A DNA stretch of 48,342 bases, from assembly GCA_948766235.1 (NCBI GenBank), contig CAQCFX010000002.1:2557-50898 (forward strand). The letters run 5' to 3'. Under the pieces are notes generated by a model, which searched no databases, was not told the DNA's origin, and saw only the letters and a program-made list of their open reading frames with translations. The position numbers were made by a program, and so were the translations under genes. Within the stretch, counting starts at the first letter, position 1, and each line of letters begins with the position of its first letter. This document shows positions 5,882-16,231 of the stretch, one piece after another. The stretch comes from an uncultured Oscillospiraceae bacterium. Its GTDB lineage: Bacteria > Bacillota > Clostridia > Oscillospirales > Oscillospiraceae.

Positions 5882-6855
5882 ATGGATTGGAACAAGCTGT
5901 ATGACCGTCTGAAGGCGGAGGTCCCGTCCCTGGAGCTGCGACGGGACGAGCCCATGTCCCGCCACACCTCCTTCCGGGTGGGGGGGCCGGTGCCCGTGAT
6001 GGCCCTGCCCAAAAATGAGGCCGAGGTCCAGCAGGTCCTGTCTGTGGCGGCGCTGGAGTTCGAAGTGCGCCCCTTTTTCATGGGCAAGGGTTCCAATCTG
6101 CTGGTGAGCGACGAGGGGGCGGACCTGCTGGTGATGAAAGCCTGCGACGGCCTGGACCGCCTGGAGCTGGAGGAGGAGGGCAGGACCTGGGACGCCGCCC
6201 GCCCCAACGGGCGCACCATCATCGCCGGGAGCGGGGTTTCCCTGGCCCGGCTGTCCAATTTCGCTTTGGAGCAGGGCCTCACCGGGCTGGAGTTCGCCCA
6301 GGGCATCCCCGGCAGTGTGGGAGGCGGCGTGTACATGAATGCCGGGGCCTACGGCGGGGAGATGAGCCAGGTAATTTCCAGCGTGTCCTCTGCAAGCTGT
6401 CCCTCCGAGGAGTTTGTGCGGGAGCACGTCAATCCCCAATTCTCCTACCGCCACAGCCAGTTCCAGGAGCAGGACGAGTTCATTCTTCGTGCCTATTTCA
6501 CGCTGGAGCCGGGGGACCCGGCGGAAATCAAAGCGAAAATGGACGATTTCGCCCAGCGCCGCCGGGAGAAGCAGCCCCTGGAATACCCCAGCGCGGGCAG
6601 CACCTTTAAGCGCCCCGCGCCCATGGACGGGCAGCCCGTCTACGCCGCCGCTCTGATTGACCAGTGCGGGCTGAAGGGGCTGAGCGTGGGCGGGGCCCAG
6701 GTGTCGGAGAAGCACGCAGGCTTTGTGATTAACCGAGGCGGGGCCACCTGTGACGACATTGTGAAGCTCATGGCTCAGGTCCGGGAGCGGGTGTTCCGGG
6801 AGACCGGCGTCACGCTGGAGCCGGAGGTGCGCTATCTGGGAATGGAGGGAGAAGG

Positions 6856-6868
<13 letters not shown>
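5882..6868 (+). CDS. murB: UDP-N-acetylenolpyruvoylglucosamine reductase
   Basis: 328 residues, the usual length. MurB reduces the enolpyruvyl group of UDP-GlcNAc-enolpyruvate to the lactyl group with NADPH and FAD, giving UDP-MurNAc for peptidoglycan, in the cytosol. FAD-binding motifs are HTSFRVGG (28-35), GKGSNLLVS (68-76) and GIPGSVGGG (141-149). The catalytic set is Arg190 in FSYRHSQF, Ser240 in AGSTFKRP, and the Glu of LEPEVR near 315; the short YRHS form is type IIb-like. The stretch around 165-186 is less conserved than usual but keeps length. ATG has GGAGGGTG upstream. It overlaps rapZ by 13 bases and heads the murB-rapZ-yvcK-whiA cluster. A possible -10 (TAGAAT) lies at 5840-5845. 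Confidence 0.95.
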
Positions 6869-7719
<851 letters not shown>

Positions 7720-7720
7720 T

Positions 7721-8719
7721 ATGGGAGAGCTGAAAGGTTACAAGGGCCCCGCCATCGTGGCCCTGGGCGGCGGCCACGGGCTGTCCGCCATTTTGCGGGG
7801 ATTAAAACTGTATACCGACGACCTCACCGCCATTGTCACCGTGGCGGACGATGGGGGCGGCTCGGGGGTGCTGCGGGAGGATTTGGGAATGCCCCCGCCC
7901 GGCGATATTCGCAACTGCATGGAGGCGCTGGCGGACACCGAGTCGCTGATGCAGCAGCTGCTGGCCTACCGTTTTCCGGACGGGCGGCTGGCGGGGCAGG
8001 CCTTCGGCAACCTGCTGCTGGCGGCGCTGGACGGCATCTCCGATTCCTTTGACCAGGCGGTGGCCCGGATGAGCCAGGTGCTGGCCATTTCCGGGCGCAT
8101 CCTGCCCGTGACCAACGCCAACGTTCAGCTGGAAGCGGCCTTTGAAAACGGGTCCAGCGTGCGGGGGGAGTCCCGCATTTCCGCCGCCAAAAAGGAGCAG
8201 AACTGCCGCATTCACCATGTGCGCCTGCTGCCGGAGCACACGCCGGCCCTGCCTGCGGCGGTGGAGGCCATCCGCCGGGCGGATGTCATTTTGCTGGGGC
8301 CGGGGAGCCTGTATACCAGCGTGATTCCAAACCTGCTGGTAGACGGCATCTCCGAGGCCATTTCTGACAGCGGCGCGCTGAAGATTTATGTGTGCAATAT
8401 CATGACCCAGGATGGAGAGACCGAGGGGATGACCGCCCAGGACCACGTGGCCGCGCTGCTGGAGCACGGCGGGCCGGGGCTGGTGGATTTGTGCCTGTGC
8501 AACTCCGATTCCGTTGGGCCGGCGCTGCTGAAGCGCTATTCCGCGGAGGACGCAGAGCCTATGCGGGTGGACCGGCGGGAGATGGAGCTTTTGGGGGCCG
8601 AGGTGGTGTTCCGGCCGCTGATGGATTTGGAGTGCGGCTACGCCCGCCACTGCGGGGTGAAGGTGGCCCAGGCGGTGGTGGAGCTTTATCAGCAGCGGGC
8701 GGACACCAAAATTTTTTGA
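7721..8719 (+). CDS. yvcK: YvcK/CofD-like gluconeogenesis factor
   Basis: 332 residues. The N-terminal VALGGGHGLSAILRGLK (13-29) and VADDGGGSGVLR (about 42-53) bind the nucleotide-sugar ligand in this 2-phospho-L-lactate transferase-like fold; GPGSLYTSVIPNLLV near 190 is the second family signature. In Bacillus YvcK is needed for growth and normal shape on gluconeogenic carbon sources and senses UDP-sugars. It starts one base after rapZ and 23 bases before whiA. No membrane segment. Family certainty is high; regulation in this organism is inferred from synteny. Confidence 0.94.
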   Translation: MGELKGYKGPAIVALGGGHGLSAILRGLKLYTDDLTAIVTVADDGGGSGVLREDLGMPPPGDIRNCMEALADTESLMQQLLAYRFPDGRLAGQAFGNLLLAALDGISDSFDQAVARMSQVLAISGRILPVTNANVQLEAAFENGSSVRGESRISAAKKEQNCRIHHVRLLPEHTPALPAAVEAIRRADVILLGPGSLYTSVIPNLLVDGISEAISDSGALKIYVCNIMTQDGETEGMTAQDHVAALLEHGGPGLVDLCLCNSDSVGPALLKRYSAEDAEPMRVDRREMELLGAEVVFRPLMDLECGYARHCGVKVAQAVVELYQQRADTKIF

Positions 8720-8742
8720 TTGCTGGAAAGAGGTGAGGGACT

Positions 8743-9648
8743 GTGGCCTTTTCCGCCAATGTAAAGCAGGAGCTGTGCCGGCAGCGGGTGGACCGCCGCT
8801 GCTGCGCACAGGCGGAGGCCTACGGTATCCTGCTGTTTTGCAGTGTGTTTCATACCCGTCAGGCCCGGATTGTCACCGAGTGCCCCGCGCTGAAGGAGCG
8901 TTTGCCAATTTTGTTCCGCAGGGCGTTTCAGCTGTCCTTTGACCAGCTGCCGGAGCCGGGGGAGGGGAAGGGAGCCTTTTTGATTGAGGACCCGGACAAA
9001 CTGAGAACGATGTTTCACGCCTTTGATTTGGAGTGGGACGGCTCGGTATCCCTTCATATTAATTTGGCCCGGCTGGAGGAGGAACACTGCCGCACGGCGT
9101 TTCTGCGCGGTGCCTTTCTGGCGGGAGGGTCGGTGACGGACCCCATGAAGGGCTATCACCTGGAGCTGGCTACCTCCCACTACCACGTGGGCCGGGAACT
9201 GCCCGCCCTGCTGCGGGAAGCGGGCTTTGAGCCCAAGGAGACGGACCGCAAGGGGAACCGGGTAATCTACTTTAAGCAGAGCGACCATATCGAGGATTAC
9301 CTGACCTTTCTGGGGGCGCCGGTGTCCGCCATGGCGGTGATGACCGCCAAGCTGGAGCGGGACCTGCGGGGCAGCGTCAACCGCCAGGTGAACTGCGACA
9401 GCGCCAACCTGGACAAGACGGTGGCGGCGGCAAGGGAGCAGCTGGCGGTGATTGAGCGCTTGCAGGAATCGGGGCGGCTTGACGCCCTGCCGGACAAGCT
9501 CAAGGAGGCGGCGCGCCTCAGAATGGAAAACCCGGAGCTGAACCTGAGCCAGCTGGCGGCGCTGTGCTCGCCAACTGTGAGTAAGTCGGCGCTGAACCAT
9601 CGGATGCGCAAGCTAATGGAGCTGGCGGAGGGAGGAAGAAAAACATGA
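8743..9648 (+). CDS. whiA: DNA-binding protein WhiA
   Basis: 301 residues from a GTG start preceded by AGAGGTGAGGG. The N-terminal two thirds form the degenerate LAGLIDADG homing-endonuclease-like domain (FLRGAFLAGGSVTDP near 120, HYHVGRELPALLREAGF near 150). The C-terminal helix-turn-helix is around residues 262-292 (LNLSQLAALC...SKSALNHRMRKL). WhiA controls sporulation genes in Streptomyces and influences cell division and chromosome segregation in Bacillus. The upstream order rapZ-yvcK-whiA is conserved across Gram-positives, but crh, which follows in Bacillus, is absent. The stop overlaps the start of the next gene in ATGA. Confidence 0.95.
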   Translation: MAFSANVKQELCRQRVDRRCCAQAEAYGILLFCSVFHTRQARIVTECPALKERLPILFRRAFQLSFDQLPEPGEGKGAFLIEDPDKLRTMFHAFDLEWDGSVSLHINLARLEEEHCRTAFLRGAFLAGGSVTDPMKGYHLELATSHYHVGRELPALLREAGFEPKETDRKGNRVIYFKQSDHIEDYLTFLGAPVSAMAVMTAKLERDLRGSVNRQVNCDSANLDKTVAAAREQLAVIERLQESGRLDALPDKLKEAARLRMENPELNLSQLAALCSPTVSKSALNHRMRKLMELAEGGRKT

Positions 9649-9962
9649 AAAAATGGAAAGAATGTCCGTGGTATGTATGGATTTTTTCGTTTTTAGCCGT
9701 ATTTGTGCTGATTATGATTTCAATGTTCCACTTTGTGGCCCGTCTGTTCCGGGGCGAATTTCGGTTGGAGCTGTGGCTCCGATTCTGTGGAGAGGCGCTG
9801 CTGGACTGGTTCGTGTTTTTTATGCTGCCTATGATGGTACTGGCGGTCGTGGTAGGGAGCTTGGCCCCCGGACTGTGGAACTGGCTGGGTTTCCCTTTGC
9901 TGTACGTGCTGGGCCTGTATCCCGCTGTGCGGATGTGGCACTGGCGCAAGGAAAATTTGTGA
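9645..9962 (+). CDS. Small integral membrane protein of unknown function
   Basis: 105 residues beginning MKKWKECPWYVWIFSF. Hydrophobic segments lie at about 10-31, 53-74 and 78-96, so three membrane helices are likely; loops are Arg/Trp-rich (RLFRGEFRLELWLRFCGE). No family recognised. The ATG overlaps the whiA stop by 4 bases and GGAGGGAGGAAG lies just upstream, so it is coupled to whiA. It occupies the position of crh in Bacillus but is unrelated to HPr. Low complexity is absent and the reading frame is clean, so it is probably a real lineage-specific gene. Confidence 0.7.
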   Translation: MKKWKECPWYVWIFSFLAVFVLIMISMFHFVARLFRGEFRLELWLRFCGEALLDWFVFFMLPMMVLAVVVGSLAPGLWNWLGFPLLYVLGLYPAVRMWHWRKENL

Positions 9963-9983
9963 CGTAGAAATGGAGGCTGCCCC

Positions 9984-12900
9984 ATGGCGTTTACCCACTT
10001 ACATCTCCATACCGAATATTCCCTCCTGGACGGGGCCTGCCGCATCGAGCAGCTGGTTCAGCGGGTGAAGGAGCTGGGCCAGACCGCCGTGGCCATCACC
10101 GACCACGGGGTGATGTACGGCGTGATTGACTTTTACCGGGCCTGCAAGGCGGCGGGGGTGAAGCCCGTCATCGGGTGCGAGGTCTATGTGGCCCCCCGCA
10201 CCCGGTTCGACCGGGTCCATGAGCTGGACGGCTCCGCGCGGCACCTGGTGCTGCTGTGCCGGAACGAGCAGGGCTACCGCAATCTGAGCTACATGGTATC
10301 CATGGCCTTCACCGAGGGCTTTTACATCAAGCCGCGAATTGATATGGAGCTTCTGCGCGGGCACAGCGAGGGACTGATTGCGCTGTCCGCCTGTTTGGCG
10401 GGGGAGATTCCTCGCAGGCTGAGAAATGGCGACTATGAGGGGGCAAAGGCCCACGCCCTTGAAATGAGGGAGCTGTTCGGGGAGGACGGCTACTATCTGG
10501 AAATCCAGGACCACAGGATTCCGGAACAGCAGGTGGTCAATGCGGGCATTATGCGGCTGAGCCAGGAGACGGGCATCCCCATGGTGGCCACCAACGACTG
10601 CCATTATCTGACCCGGGAGGACGCGGAGATGCAGGATGTGCTGATGTGCATCCAGACGGGCAAGCTGGTGGAGGACGCTGAGCGGATGCGCTTTGAGACG
10701 GACGAGTTTTATGTCAAGAGCGAGGACGAGATGTGCGCCCTGTTTCCCAACTGCTCCGAGGCCATTGACAACACGCAGAAAATTGTGGACGCGTGCAATG
10801 TGGAGTTTGAGTTTGGGAAATACCACCTGCCCGAGTTCAAACTTCCGCAGGGCTGGAACGATTCCGCGGCCTATCTGCGCCATCTGTGCCAGGAGGGATT
10901 TGCCCGGCGCTATCCCAACGGCGGGGAAGACAAGCGCAGGCAGATGGACTATGAGCTGGGCATTATCCAGCAGATGGGGTTTGTGGACTACTTCCTGATT
11001 GTGTCCGACTTCATTGGCTACGCCAAGCGCCAGGGTATCCCGGTGGGTCCGGGGCGGGGGTCCGGGGCGGGGTCCATTGTGGCCTACTGCCTGAGCATTA
11101 CCGACGTGGACCCAATGAAATACAGCCTGATTTTTGAACGGTTTTTAAATCCGGAACGGGTTACCATGCCTGATTTTGACGTGGATTTCTGCATCCGGCG
11201 CAGACAGGAGGTCATCGACTACGTGTCCCGGAAGTACGGAAAGGACCATGTGGTGCAGATTGTCACCTTCGGCACCATGAAGGCCAAGGCCGCCATTCGG
11301 GACGTGGGGCGGGTGCTGAACTTTCCCTATGCCGAGGTGGACAACATTGCCAAGCAGGTGCCCTTCGACCTTAAAATGACGCTGGATAAGGCGCTGGTGC
11401 TGTCTAATGGATTGAGAGATCTGTACAATGGAGACGAGCGGGTCAAGCGGCTGGTGGACATGGCCCGGAAGATTGAGGGAATGCCCCGCAACGCCTCCAC
11501 CCACGCGGCGGGCGTGGTCATCACCAAGCGCCCGGTATACGAGTACGTCCCGCTGGCCACCAACGACGGACAGCCGGTGACCCAGTACACCATGGTGACC
11601 ATTGAGGAGCTGGGCCTGCTGAAAATGGACTTTTTGGGCCTGCGAAACCTGACCATTTTGGACGACGCGGTAAAAATGGTGCAGAAAACCAAGCCCGGCT
11701 TCAGGTTGGAGGATATTCCGGACGACGACCAGGAGGTCTACCAAATGCTGTCCGATGGGCGGACCTCCGGGGTGTTCCAAATGGAGTCGGCAGGGATGAC
11801 CAGTGTGTGCGTGGGGCTGAAGCCCAAGAGCGTTGAGGATATCTGCGCCATCATCGCCCTGTACCGTCCCGGCCCTATGGAATCCATTCCCAAATTTCTG
11901 GCCTGCGCCCATGACCCCAAGCAGGTGACCTATAAGCACCCCCTTCTGGAGCCTATTTTGTCCAATACCTATGGCTGCATTGTCTATCAGGAGCAGGTGA
12001 TTGAGATTTTCCGCCGTCTGGCGGGATATTCCCTGGGGCAGGCGGACCTGGTGCGCCGGGCGATGAGCAAGAAAAAGGAGAAGGACGTTCAGCGGGAGCG
12101 GAAGTTTTTCATTCATGGCGACCCGGAGCGGAATATCGCCGGGTGCGAGGCCAACGGCATTGCGGCGCCGGTGGCGGAGTCCATTTATAATGAGATTAAC
12201 GACTTTGCCCATTACGCTTTCAACAAATCCCATTCCATGGCCTACGCCATTGTGGCTTATCAGACGGCGTGGTTCAAATACCGCTACCCCAGGGAGTATA
12301 TGGCGGCACTGCTTACCTCGGTGCTGGATTCTCAGGACAAGGTGGCGGAGTATATCGCTGAGTGCAGGGAGAACGGCATCGCTCTGCTGCCGCCGGATAT
12401 CAACGAGTCGGGCGCGGCCTTCACGGTGTCGGGAAATAATATCCGCTTTGGGCTGGCGGCGCTGAAGGGGGTGGGGCTGGGCTTCACCAACGCGGTGCTG
12501 AACGAGCGGGAGCGGGGAGGCCCGTTTATCTCCTTTGCGGAGTTCTGCTCCCGGATGTACGAGTGCGATTTGAACAAGCGGGTGCTGGAAAGCCTGATTC
12601 GCTCCGGCTCCTTTGACAGCATGGGCTGCCGCCGCTCGCAGCTGCTCAAGGTGTACGAGCAGGTGGTTGATTCTATCAGCCGGGACCGGCGGAAGAATTT
12701 GGAAGGCCAATTTGACCTGTTTGGCGGCGGGGGGGAGGCAGCGTCGGTGCCTGTGGTGACGCTTCCTGATATTCCGGAGTTTTCCCGCGGCGAATTGATG
12801 GCGATGGAGAAGGAGACCACGGGGCTGTACCTGTCCGGCCATCCCATGGATGAGTACCGCAAGCAGGTTCAGAAATACGGAGCCGTGCCCATTTCCGCGG

Positions 12901-13457
12901 TGATGGCGGCAGAGGAGGAGAGCGGTTCTTCCCGATACGGAGACGGCGCTCAGGTTACGCTGGCGGGCGTGGTGGCGTCTGTGCGGACCAAAACCACAAA
13001 AAACAACTCCATGATGGCCTATGTAGTGCTTGAGGACGCCACGGGCTCAATGGAGCTTTTGGTTTTCTCCCGGGTGCTGTCAGAGAGCGGAGCTTATTTG
13101 AAGGCGAATCTTCCCATTGTAGTGATGGGCAGAGTGTCCATCCGGGATGAGAAGTCGCCGCAGCTTATGGTGGACCGGGTGGCGCCGCTGTCCGGCGGGG
13201 AGCGGCCCGCGGCCGCCCCGGCTGGGGAAAATCAGGTTCTGTGGATTAAGCTGCCGGATGGCGGCGAGTCTTTTGCATGGCTGAAAAAGCTGATGGGAAT
13301 GTTCCCCGGCGATTCGGAGATAATTACTTATCTGGCGGACAGCGGCCAAAAGTTCAAAACCCATGGGCTGATTCATAAGGCGCTGCTGGAGGAGCTGCGG
13401 GAGACGCTGGGAGAGAAAAACGTGGTGCTGAAGGAAAAGCGGGCGGCGAGAACATAG
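9984..13457 (+). CDS. dnaE: DNA polymerase III subunit alpha, DnaE type
   Basis: 1157 residues. The PHP domain opens with FTHLHLHTEYSLLDGACRI and keeps its His/Asp metal ligands. The polymerase core has PGRGSGAGSIVAYCLS (about 354-369) and catalytic aspartates in PDFDVDF (about 395-401). FNKSHSMAYAIVAYQ, helix-hairpin-helix and OB-fold regions follow (VTLAGVVASVRTKTTKNNSM near 990). It elongates DNA at the fork; Gram-positives normally also have PolC, so this DnaE probably extends primers. There is no proofreading exonuclease insertion. The start is an ATG 21 bases after the small membrane gene with weak SD GGAGG. It is the longest gene in the window and intact. Confidence 0.96.
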   Translation: MAFTHLHLHTEYSLLDGACRIEQLVQRVKELGQTAVAITDHGVMYGVIDFYRACKAAGVKPVIGCEVYVAPRTRFDRVHELDGSARHLVLLCRNEQGYRNLSYMVSMAFTEGFYIKPRIDMELLRGHSEGLIALSACLAGEIPRRLRNGDYEGAKAHALEMRELFGEDGYYLEIQDHRIPEQQVVNAGIMRLSQETGIPMVATNDCHYLTREDAEMQDVLMCIQTGKLVEDAERMRFETDEFYVKSEDEMCALFPNCSEAIDNTQKIVDACNVEFEFGKYHLPEFKLPQGWNDSAAYLRHLCQEGFARRYPNGGEDKRRQMDYELGIIQQMGFVDYFLIVSDFIGYAKRQGIPVGPGRGSGAGSIVAYCLSITDVDPMKYSLIFERFLNPERVTMPDFDVDFCIRRRQEVIDYVSRKYGKDHVVQIVTFGTMKAKAAIRDVGRVLNFPYAEVDNIAKQVPFDLKMTLDKALVLSNGLRDLYNGDERVKRLVDMARKIEGMPRNASTHAAGVVITKRPVYEYVPLATNDGQPVTQYTMVTIEELGLLKMDFLGLRNLTILDDAVKMVQKTKPGFRLEDIPDDDQEVYQMLSDGRTSGVFQMESAGMTSVCVGLKPKSVEDICAIIALYRPGPMESIPKFLACAHDPKQVTYKHPLLEPILSNTYGCIVYQEQVIEIFRRLAGYSLGQADLVRRAMSKKKEKDVQRERKFFIHGDPERNIAGCEANGIAAPVAESIYNEINDFAHYAFNKSHSMAYAIVAYQTAWFKYRYPREYMAALLTSVLDSQDKVAEYIAECRENGIALLPPDINESGAAFTVSGNNIRFGLAALKGVGLGFTNAVLNERERGGPFISFAEFCSRMYECDLNKRVLESLIRSGSFDSMGCRRSQLLKVYEQVVDSISRDRRKNLEGQFDLFGGGGEAASVPVVTLPDIPEFSRGELMAMEKETTGLYLSGHPMDEYRKQVQKYGAVPISAVMAAEEESGSSRYGDGAQVTLAGVVASVRTKTTKNNSMMAYVVLEDATGSMELLVFSRVLSESGAYLKANLPIVVMGRVSIRDEKSPQLMVDRVAPLSGGERPAAAPAGENQVLWIKLPDGGESFAWLKKLMGMFPGDSEIITYLADSGQKFKTHGLIHKALLEELRETLGEKNVVLKEKRAART

Positions 13458-13476
13458 AACTGCCCAAGGAGAGACT

Positions 13477-15024
13477 ATGCAGAGAATTCTGAGTAAAATT
13501 GGCAAGGTACTGTTTCACCGCTTGGGGATTGTGGCGGTGCTCATCATTGCCCAGATTATTTTGTATGTCATGGGGCTGGTGGTGCTGCGGGACAGCGTGT
13601 ATTTCGACCGGGTGGAGTGGTTTTTCCTGGTGCTTTCCGTGCTGTCCGCGGCGTGGATTGTGGGGGATAAGAGCAACCCAGGCTATAAGATAGGCTGGAT
13701 TATCATCGTTCTGGGGCTGATGCCCTTTGGGTCCCTGGCCTATCTGCTGCTGGGAGGCAACCATCTGTCCGCCTTTAACCAGCGCCGGCTGCGCTCGATG
13801 GAGCGAAAAATCCGAAAGAATCTGGGGAGCGAGTGCGGACGGTCCGCTTTTTTGGGAGAGCTGATAGGAGAGGACGCGGCCTGCATGGCCCGCTATCTGG
13901 AGCGAACCACCTGCTGCCCGGTGTACGGCAACACGAGGACGAAATACTACCCTTTGGGAGACGACTGCTACGATGATATTCTAAGCGCCCTTCGGGGGGC
14001 CCAGCGCTATATCTTCATTGAATATTTCATCATCGAGGAGGGAAAGCTGTGGAACTCGGTGCTGGATATTCTAAAAGAAAAGGCGGAGCAGGGGGTGGAG
14101 GTTCGGGTCATCTATGACGACATCGGTTCCATCTCCACGCTGCCGTCGGATTATCCGGCGCGGCTGGAAAAGATGGGGGTGCACTGCCGGGTGTTTAACC
14201 GCTTCGTGCCCGTGGTGTCCCTGCGCCAGAATAACCGGGACCACCGCAAGTATATGATTGTGGATGGACGGGTGGCTTTTACCGGCGGAATTAACATGGC
14301 GGACGAGTATATCAATGTGAAGCCCCGGTTTGGCCACTGGAAGGATTCGGCCATTCGGCTGGAGGGGGACGCGGTGTGGTCGATGGCGGTGTCCTTTCTG
14401 TCCATGTGGGACTTTACGCACAGCGAAGCGGAGCATTTCACCCCCTTCCGGCCGGAGCCGGCCTGCGGCGGTGTGGAGGGGTATGTACAGCCCTATCACG
14501 ATTGCCCGTGGGACCGGGAGCCGGTGGGGCAGTCGGTCTACCTGAACCTAATCTACCGGGCGAAGCGGTATATATATATCACGACGCCCTATTTGGTGAT
14601 TGACTATTCCCTGACCATGGCCTTGACCACCGCGGCAAAGTCCGGGGTGGATGTGCGCATCATTACGCCCCACATTCCGGACAAAAAGACGGTGTTTGAG
14701 CTCACCCGCAGCTATTATGAGGAGCTGGTAGAGGCAGGGGTGCAGATTTTTGAGTATGAGCCCGGCTTTATCCACAGCAAAAATTTCGTGGTGGACGACT
14801 GTTTTGCCACGGTGGGAACGGTAAATCTGGATTACCGCAGTATGTTCCTCCACTTTGAAAACGGCGTGCTGCTGTACGCGACGCCGTCCGTGGCGGCAAT
14901 CCGGGAGGACTTTCTGGACACCCAGACCAAGAGCCTGCCGGTGACGCTGGAGGACTGCCGGTCGATCTCCGTACCTCACCGGCTGCTGCGGGACCTGCTG
15001 CGGCTATTTGCCCCACTGCTGTGA
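13477..15024 (+). CDS. cls: Cardiolipin synthase (phospholipase D family)
   Basis: 515 residues, typical for bacterial Cls. Three N-terminal hydrophobic segments (about 9-33, 46-63, 71-92) anchor it in the membrane. Two HxKx4D catalytic motifs are present: HRKYMIVD near 255 and HSKNFVVD near 432, each with a following GG/GT-x-N (TGGINMADEY, VGTVNLDYRS). It condenses two phosphatidylglycerols to cardiolipin and glycerol. ATG follows AAGGAGAG, 19 bases after dnaE, so it may be co-transcribed although functionally unrelated. A dedicated tRNA promoter begins 35 bases after its stop. Confidence 0.93.
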   Translation: MQRILSKIGKVLFHRLGIVAVLIIAQIILYVMGLVVLRDSVYFDRVEWFFLVLSVLSAAWIVGDKSNPGYKIGWIIIVLGLMPFGSLAYLLLGGNHLSAFNQRRLRSMERKIRKNLGSECGRSAFLGELIGEDAACMARYLERTTCCPVYGNTRTKYYPLGDDCYDDILSALRGAQRYIFIEYFIIEEGKLWNSVLDILKEKAEQGVEVRVIYDDIGSISTLPSDYPARLEKMGVHCRVFNRFVPVVSLRQNNRDHRKYMIVDGRVAFTGGINMADEYINVKPRFGHWKDSAIRLEGDAVWSMAVSFLSMWDFTHSEAEHFTPFRPEPACGGVEGYVQPYHDCPWDREPVGQSVYLNLIYRAKRYIYITTPYLVIDYSLTMALTTAAKSGVDVRIITPHIPDKKTVFELTRSYYEELVEAGVQIFEYEPGFIHSKNFVVDDCFATVGTVNLDYRSMFLHFENGVLLYATPSVAAIREDFLDTQTKSLPVTLEDCRSISVPHRLLRDLLRLFAPLL

Positions 15025-15059
15025 CAGAGCATGAAACTGGGGATGAAGCGCCGAACCAC

Positions 15060-15088
15060 TTGACAAAACGGCGGTTGTGGTGTATGAT
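15060..15088 (+). promoter_or_regulatory. tRNA-Thr promoter
   Basis: TTGACA (15060-15065) and TATGAT (15083-15088) are separated by 17 bases; the mature tRNA begins 23 bases downstream of the -10. Confidence 0.75.
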
Positions 15089-15110
15089 GAGCGAGTGCTT
15101 GGCGCGGAGC

Positions 15111-15186
15111 GCTGGTATAGCTCAGTTGGTAGAGCAGCTGATTCGTAATCAGCAGGTCGTGTGTTCGAGTCACATTACCAGCTCCA
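15111..15186 (+). tRNA. tRNA-Thr (anticodon CGU)
   Basis: A 76-base cloverleaf with encoded CCA. The acceptor stem GCTGGTA (15111-15117) pairs with TACCAGC (15176-15182), then T and CCA. The D-arm contains AGCTCAGTTGGTAGAGC, and the anticodon stem GCTGA/TCAGC holds loop TTCGTAA with anticodon CGT, reading ACG (Thr). The T-arm has GTTCGAGTC. It has its own promoter and terminator, so it is a single-gene unit. Confidence 0.97.
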
Positions 15187-15234
15187 AAAAGTAAGAGCCC
15201 TGTTCGGTATTTCTGAACAGGGCTCTTACTTTTT
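15186..15234 (+). terminator. Terminator after tRNA-Thr (bidirectional form)
   Basis: A 20-bp perfect stem (15186-15205 with 15215-15234) with a 9-base loop and A/T-rich ends, so it can act in both directions. Its first base is the last base of the tRNA CCA. Confidence 0.88.
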
Positions 15235-15254
15235 AAAGGAGCGGCTTTCGCAGA

Positions 15255-15283
15255 TTGATTTCTATTTCGGCGTATGATATACT
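15255..15283 (+). promoter_or_regulatory. Promoter of the tandem radical SAM genes
   Basis: TTGATT (15255-15260) and TATACT (15278-15283) with a 17-base spacer, 35 bases before the preferred GTG start at 15318. Confidence 0.6.
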
Positions 15284-15317
15284 TTTCGCAAGGGGATAGA
15301 TGCGGGAGGAGAGAGCC

Positions 15318-16220
15318 GTGAACATAAAAACCTTTCTGTATTTTGCCGGGTTTGGGATGAAAACGGTGCTGCTTCGTGGGAAAAAGCCGATTCTTGGGAC
15401 AATTATTGTTACGGACCAATGCAATTTAAGGTGTAAGCACTGCTCGGTGAACAATATCACGTCGGTCATGTATTCATACCGGCAGATCAGGGCCGAGATG
15501 GAGCAGCTGTACAGCATGGGAATTCGGATTCTGTTCTTCTGCGGCGGAGAGACCTTTTTGTGGCGCGATGGGGACAAAACGCTGCGGGATTTGGTGGTTC
15601 AGGCCAAGCAAATGGGCTTTTTAATTGTAAATGTGGTGACAAACGGGACGTTTCCCCTGGATATGCCGGAGGCGGATTTAATCCTGCTGAGCCTGGATGG
15701 AAGCCGTGAACAGCACAATGAGATTCGGGGCGACACCTACGACGGCATCATAGAAAACGTCCAAAACGCCACGGCGGATAACATCTGCTTTTATATGGCC
15801 ATCAATCAAATCAATCAAAGTGGAATTCGGGATGTGTGCCGGGCGGCGATGAGGGAGCGCAATGTCCGCGCGGTGTCCTTCAATTTTCACACGCCCTACC
15901 CGGACACAGAGGAGCTGGCCTTGAGCCGGGAGGAAAAGGCGCAGTGCTGCCGGGATATTGTCCAAATGATGAAGGAGGGCGCGCCAATCTTTAACCTGAA
16001 AAGCGCCTTTCCATATCTGATAGACAACCGTTTTCCCACGCCCTGCCGTCAGTGCGTGGTGATGGAAAACGGCAAGCTGAGCGTCTGCGGGCGGTGTGTT
16101 GAGGTGGAGGGGCTGTGCCGGCGTTGCGGATACTTTTTTGTGGCGGAGTATACCCTCTTGTTCGGCGGAAACTTAAAAATTATCCTGGAAATGCTGCGAA
16201 CCTATTTGAAATATATATAA
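15318..16220 (+). CDS. Radical SAM protein with C-terminal cysteine cluster
   Basis: 300 residues from GTG 15318, chosen because GGGAGGAGAG lies 7 bases upstream; an in-frame ATG at 15300 would overlap that site. The N-terminal TDQCNLRCKHCSVNN gives the CX3CX2C Fe-S motif; FCGGETFL is the GGE strand and NVVTNGTF follows. The C-terminal part holds a second cysteine set (TPCRQCVVMENGKLSVCGRC, then LCRRC), SPASM/twitch-like but not canonical. The substrate is unknown. It is 11 bases upstream of a second radical SAM gene and directly downstream of tRNA-Thr. AT content is locally higher than in the flanks by eye. I cannot name a family. Confidence 0.8.
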   Translation: MNIKTFLYFAGFGMKTVLLRGKKPILGTIIVTDQCNLRCKHCSVNNITSVMYSYRQIRAEMEQLYSMGIRILFFCGGETFLWRDGDKTLRDLVVQAKQMGFLIVNVVTNGTFPLDMPEADLILLSLDGSREQHNEIRGDTYDGIIENVQNATADNICFYMAINQINQSGIRDVCRAAMRERNVRAVSFNFHTPYPDTEELALSREEKAQCCRDIVQMMKEGAPIFNLKSAFPYLIDNRFPTPCRQCVVMENGKLSVCGRCVEVEGLCRRCGYFFVAEYTLLFGGNLKIILEMLRTYLKYI

Positions 16221-16231
16221 GGGGAACCATC

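Noticed and set aside
4997..6715. 572-codon minus-strand frame across murB
   Set aside because: Antisense shadow spanning two real genes and a terminator; composition typical of reverse-strand GC-rich coding DNA.
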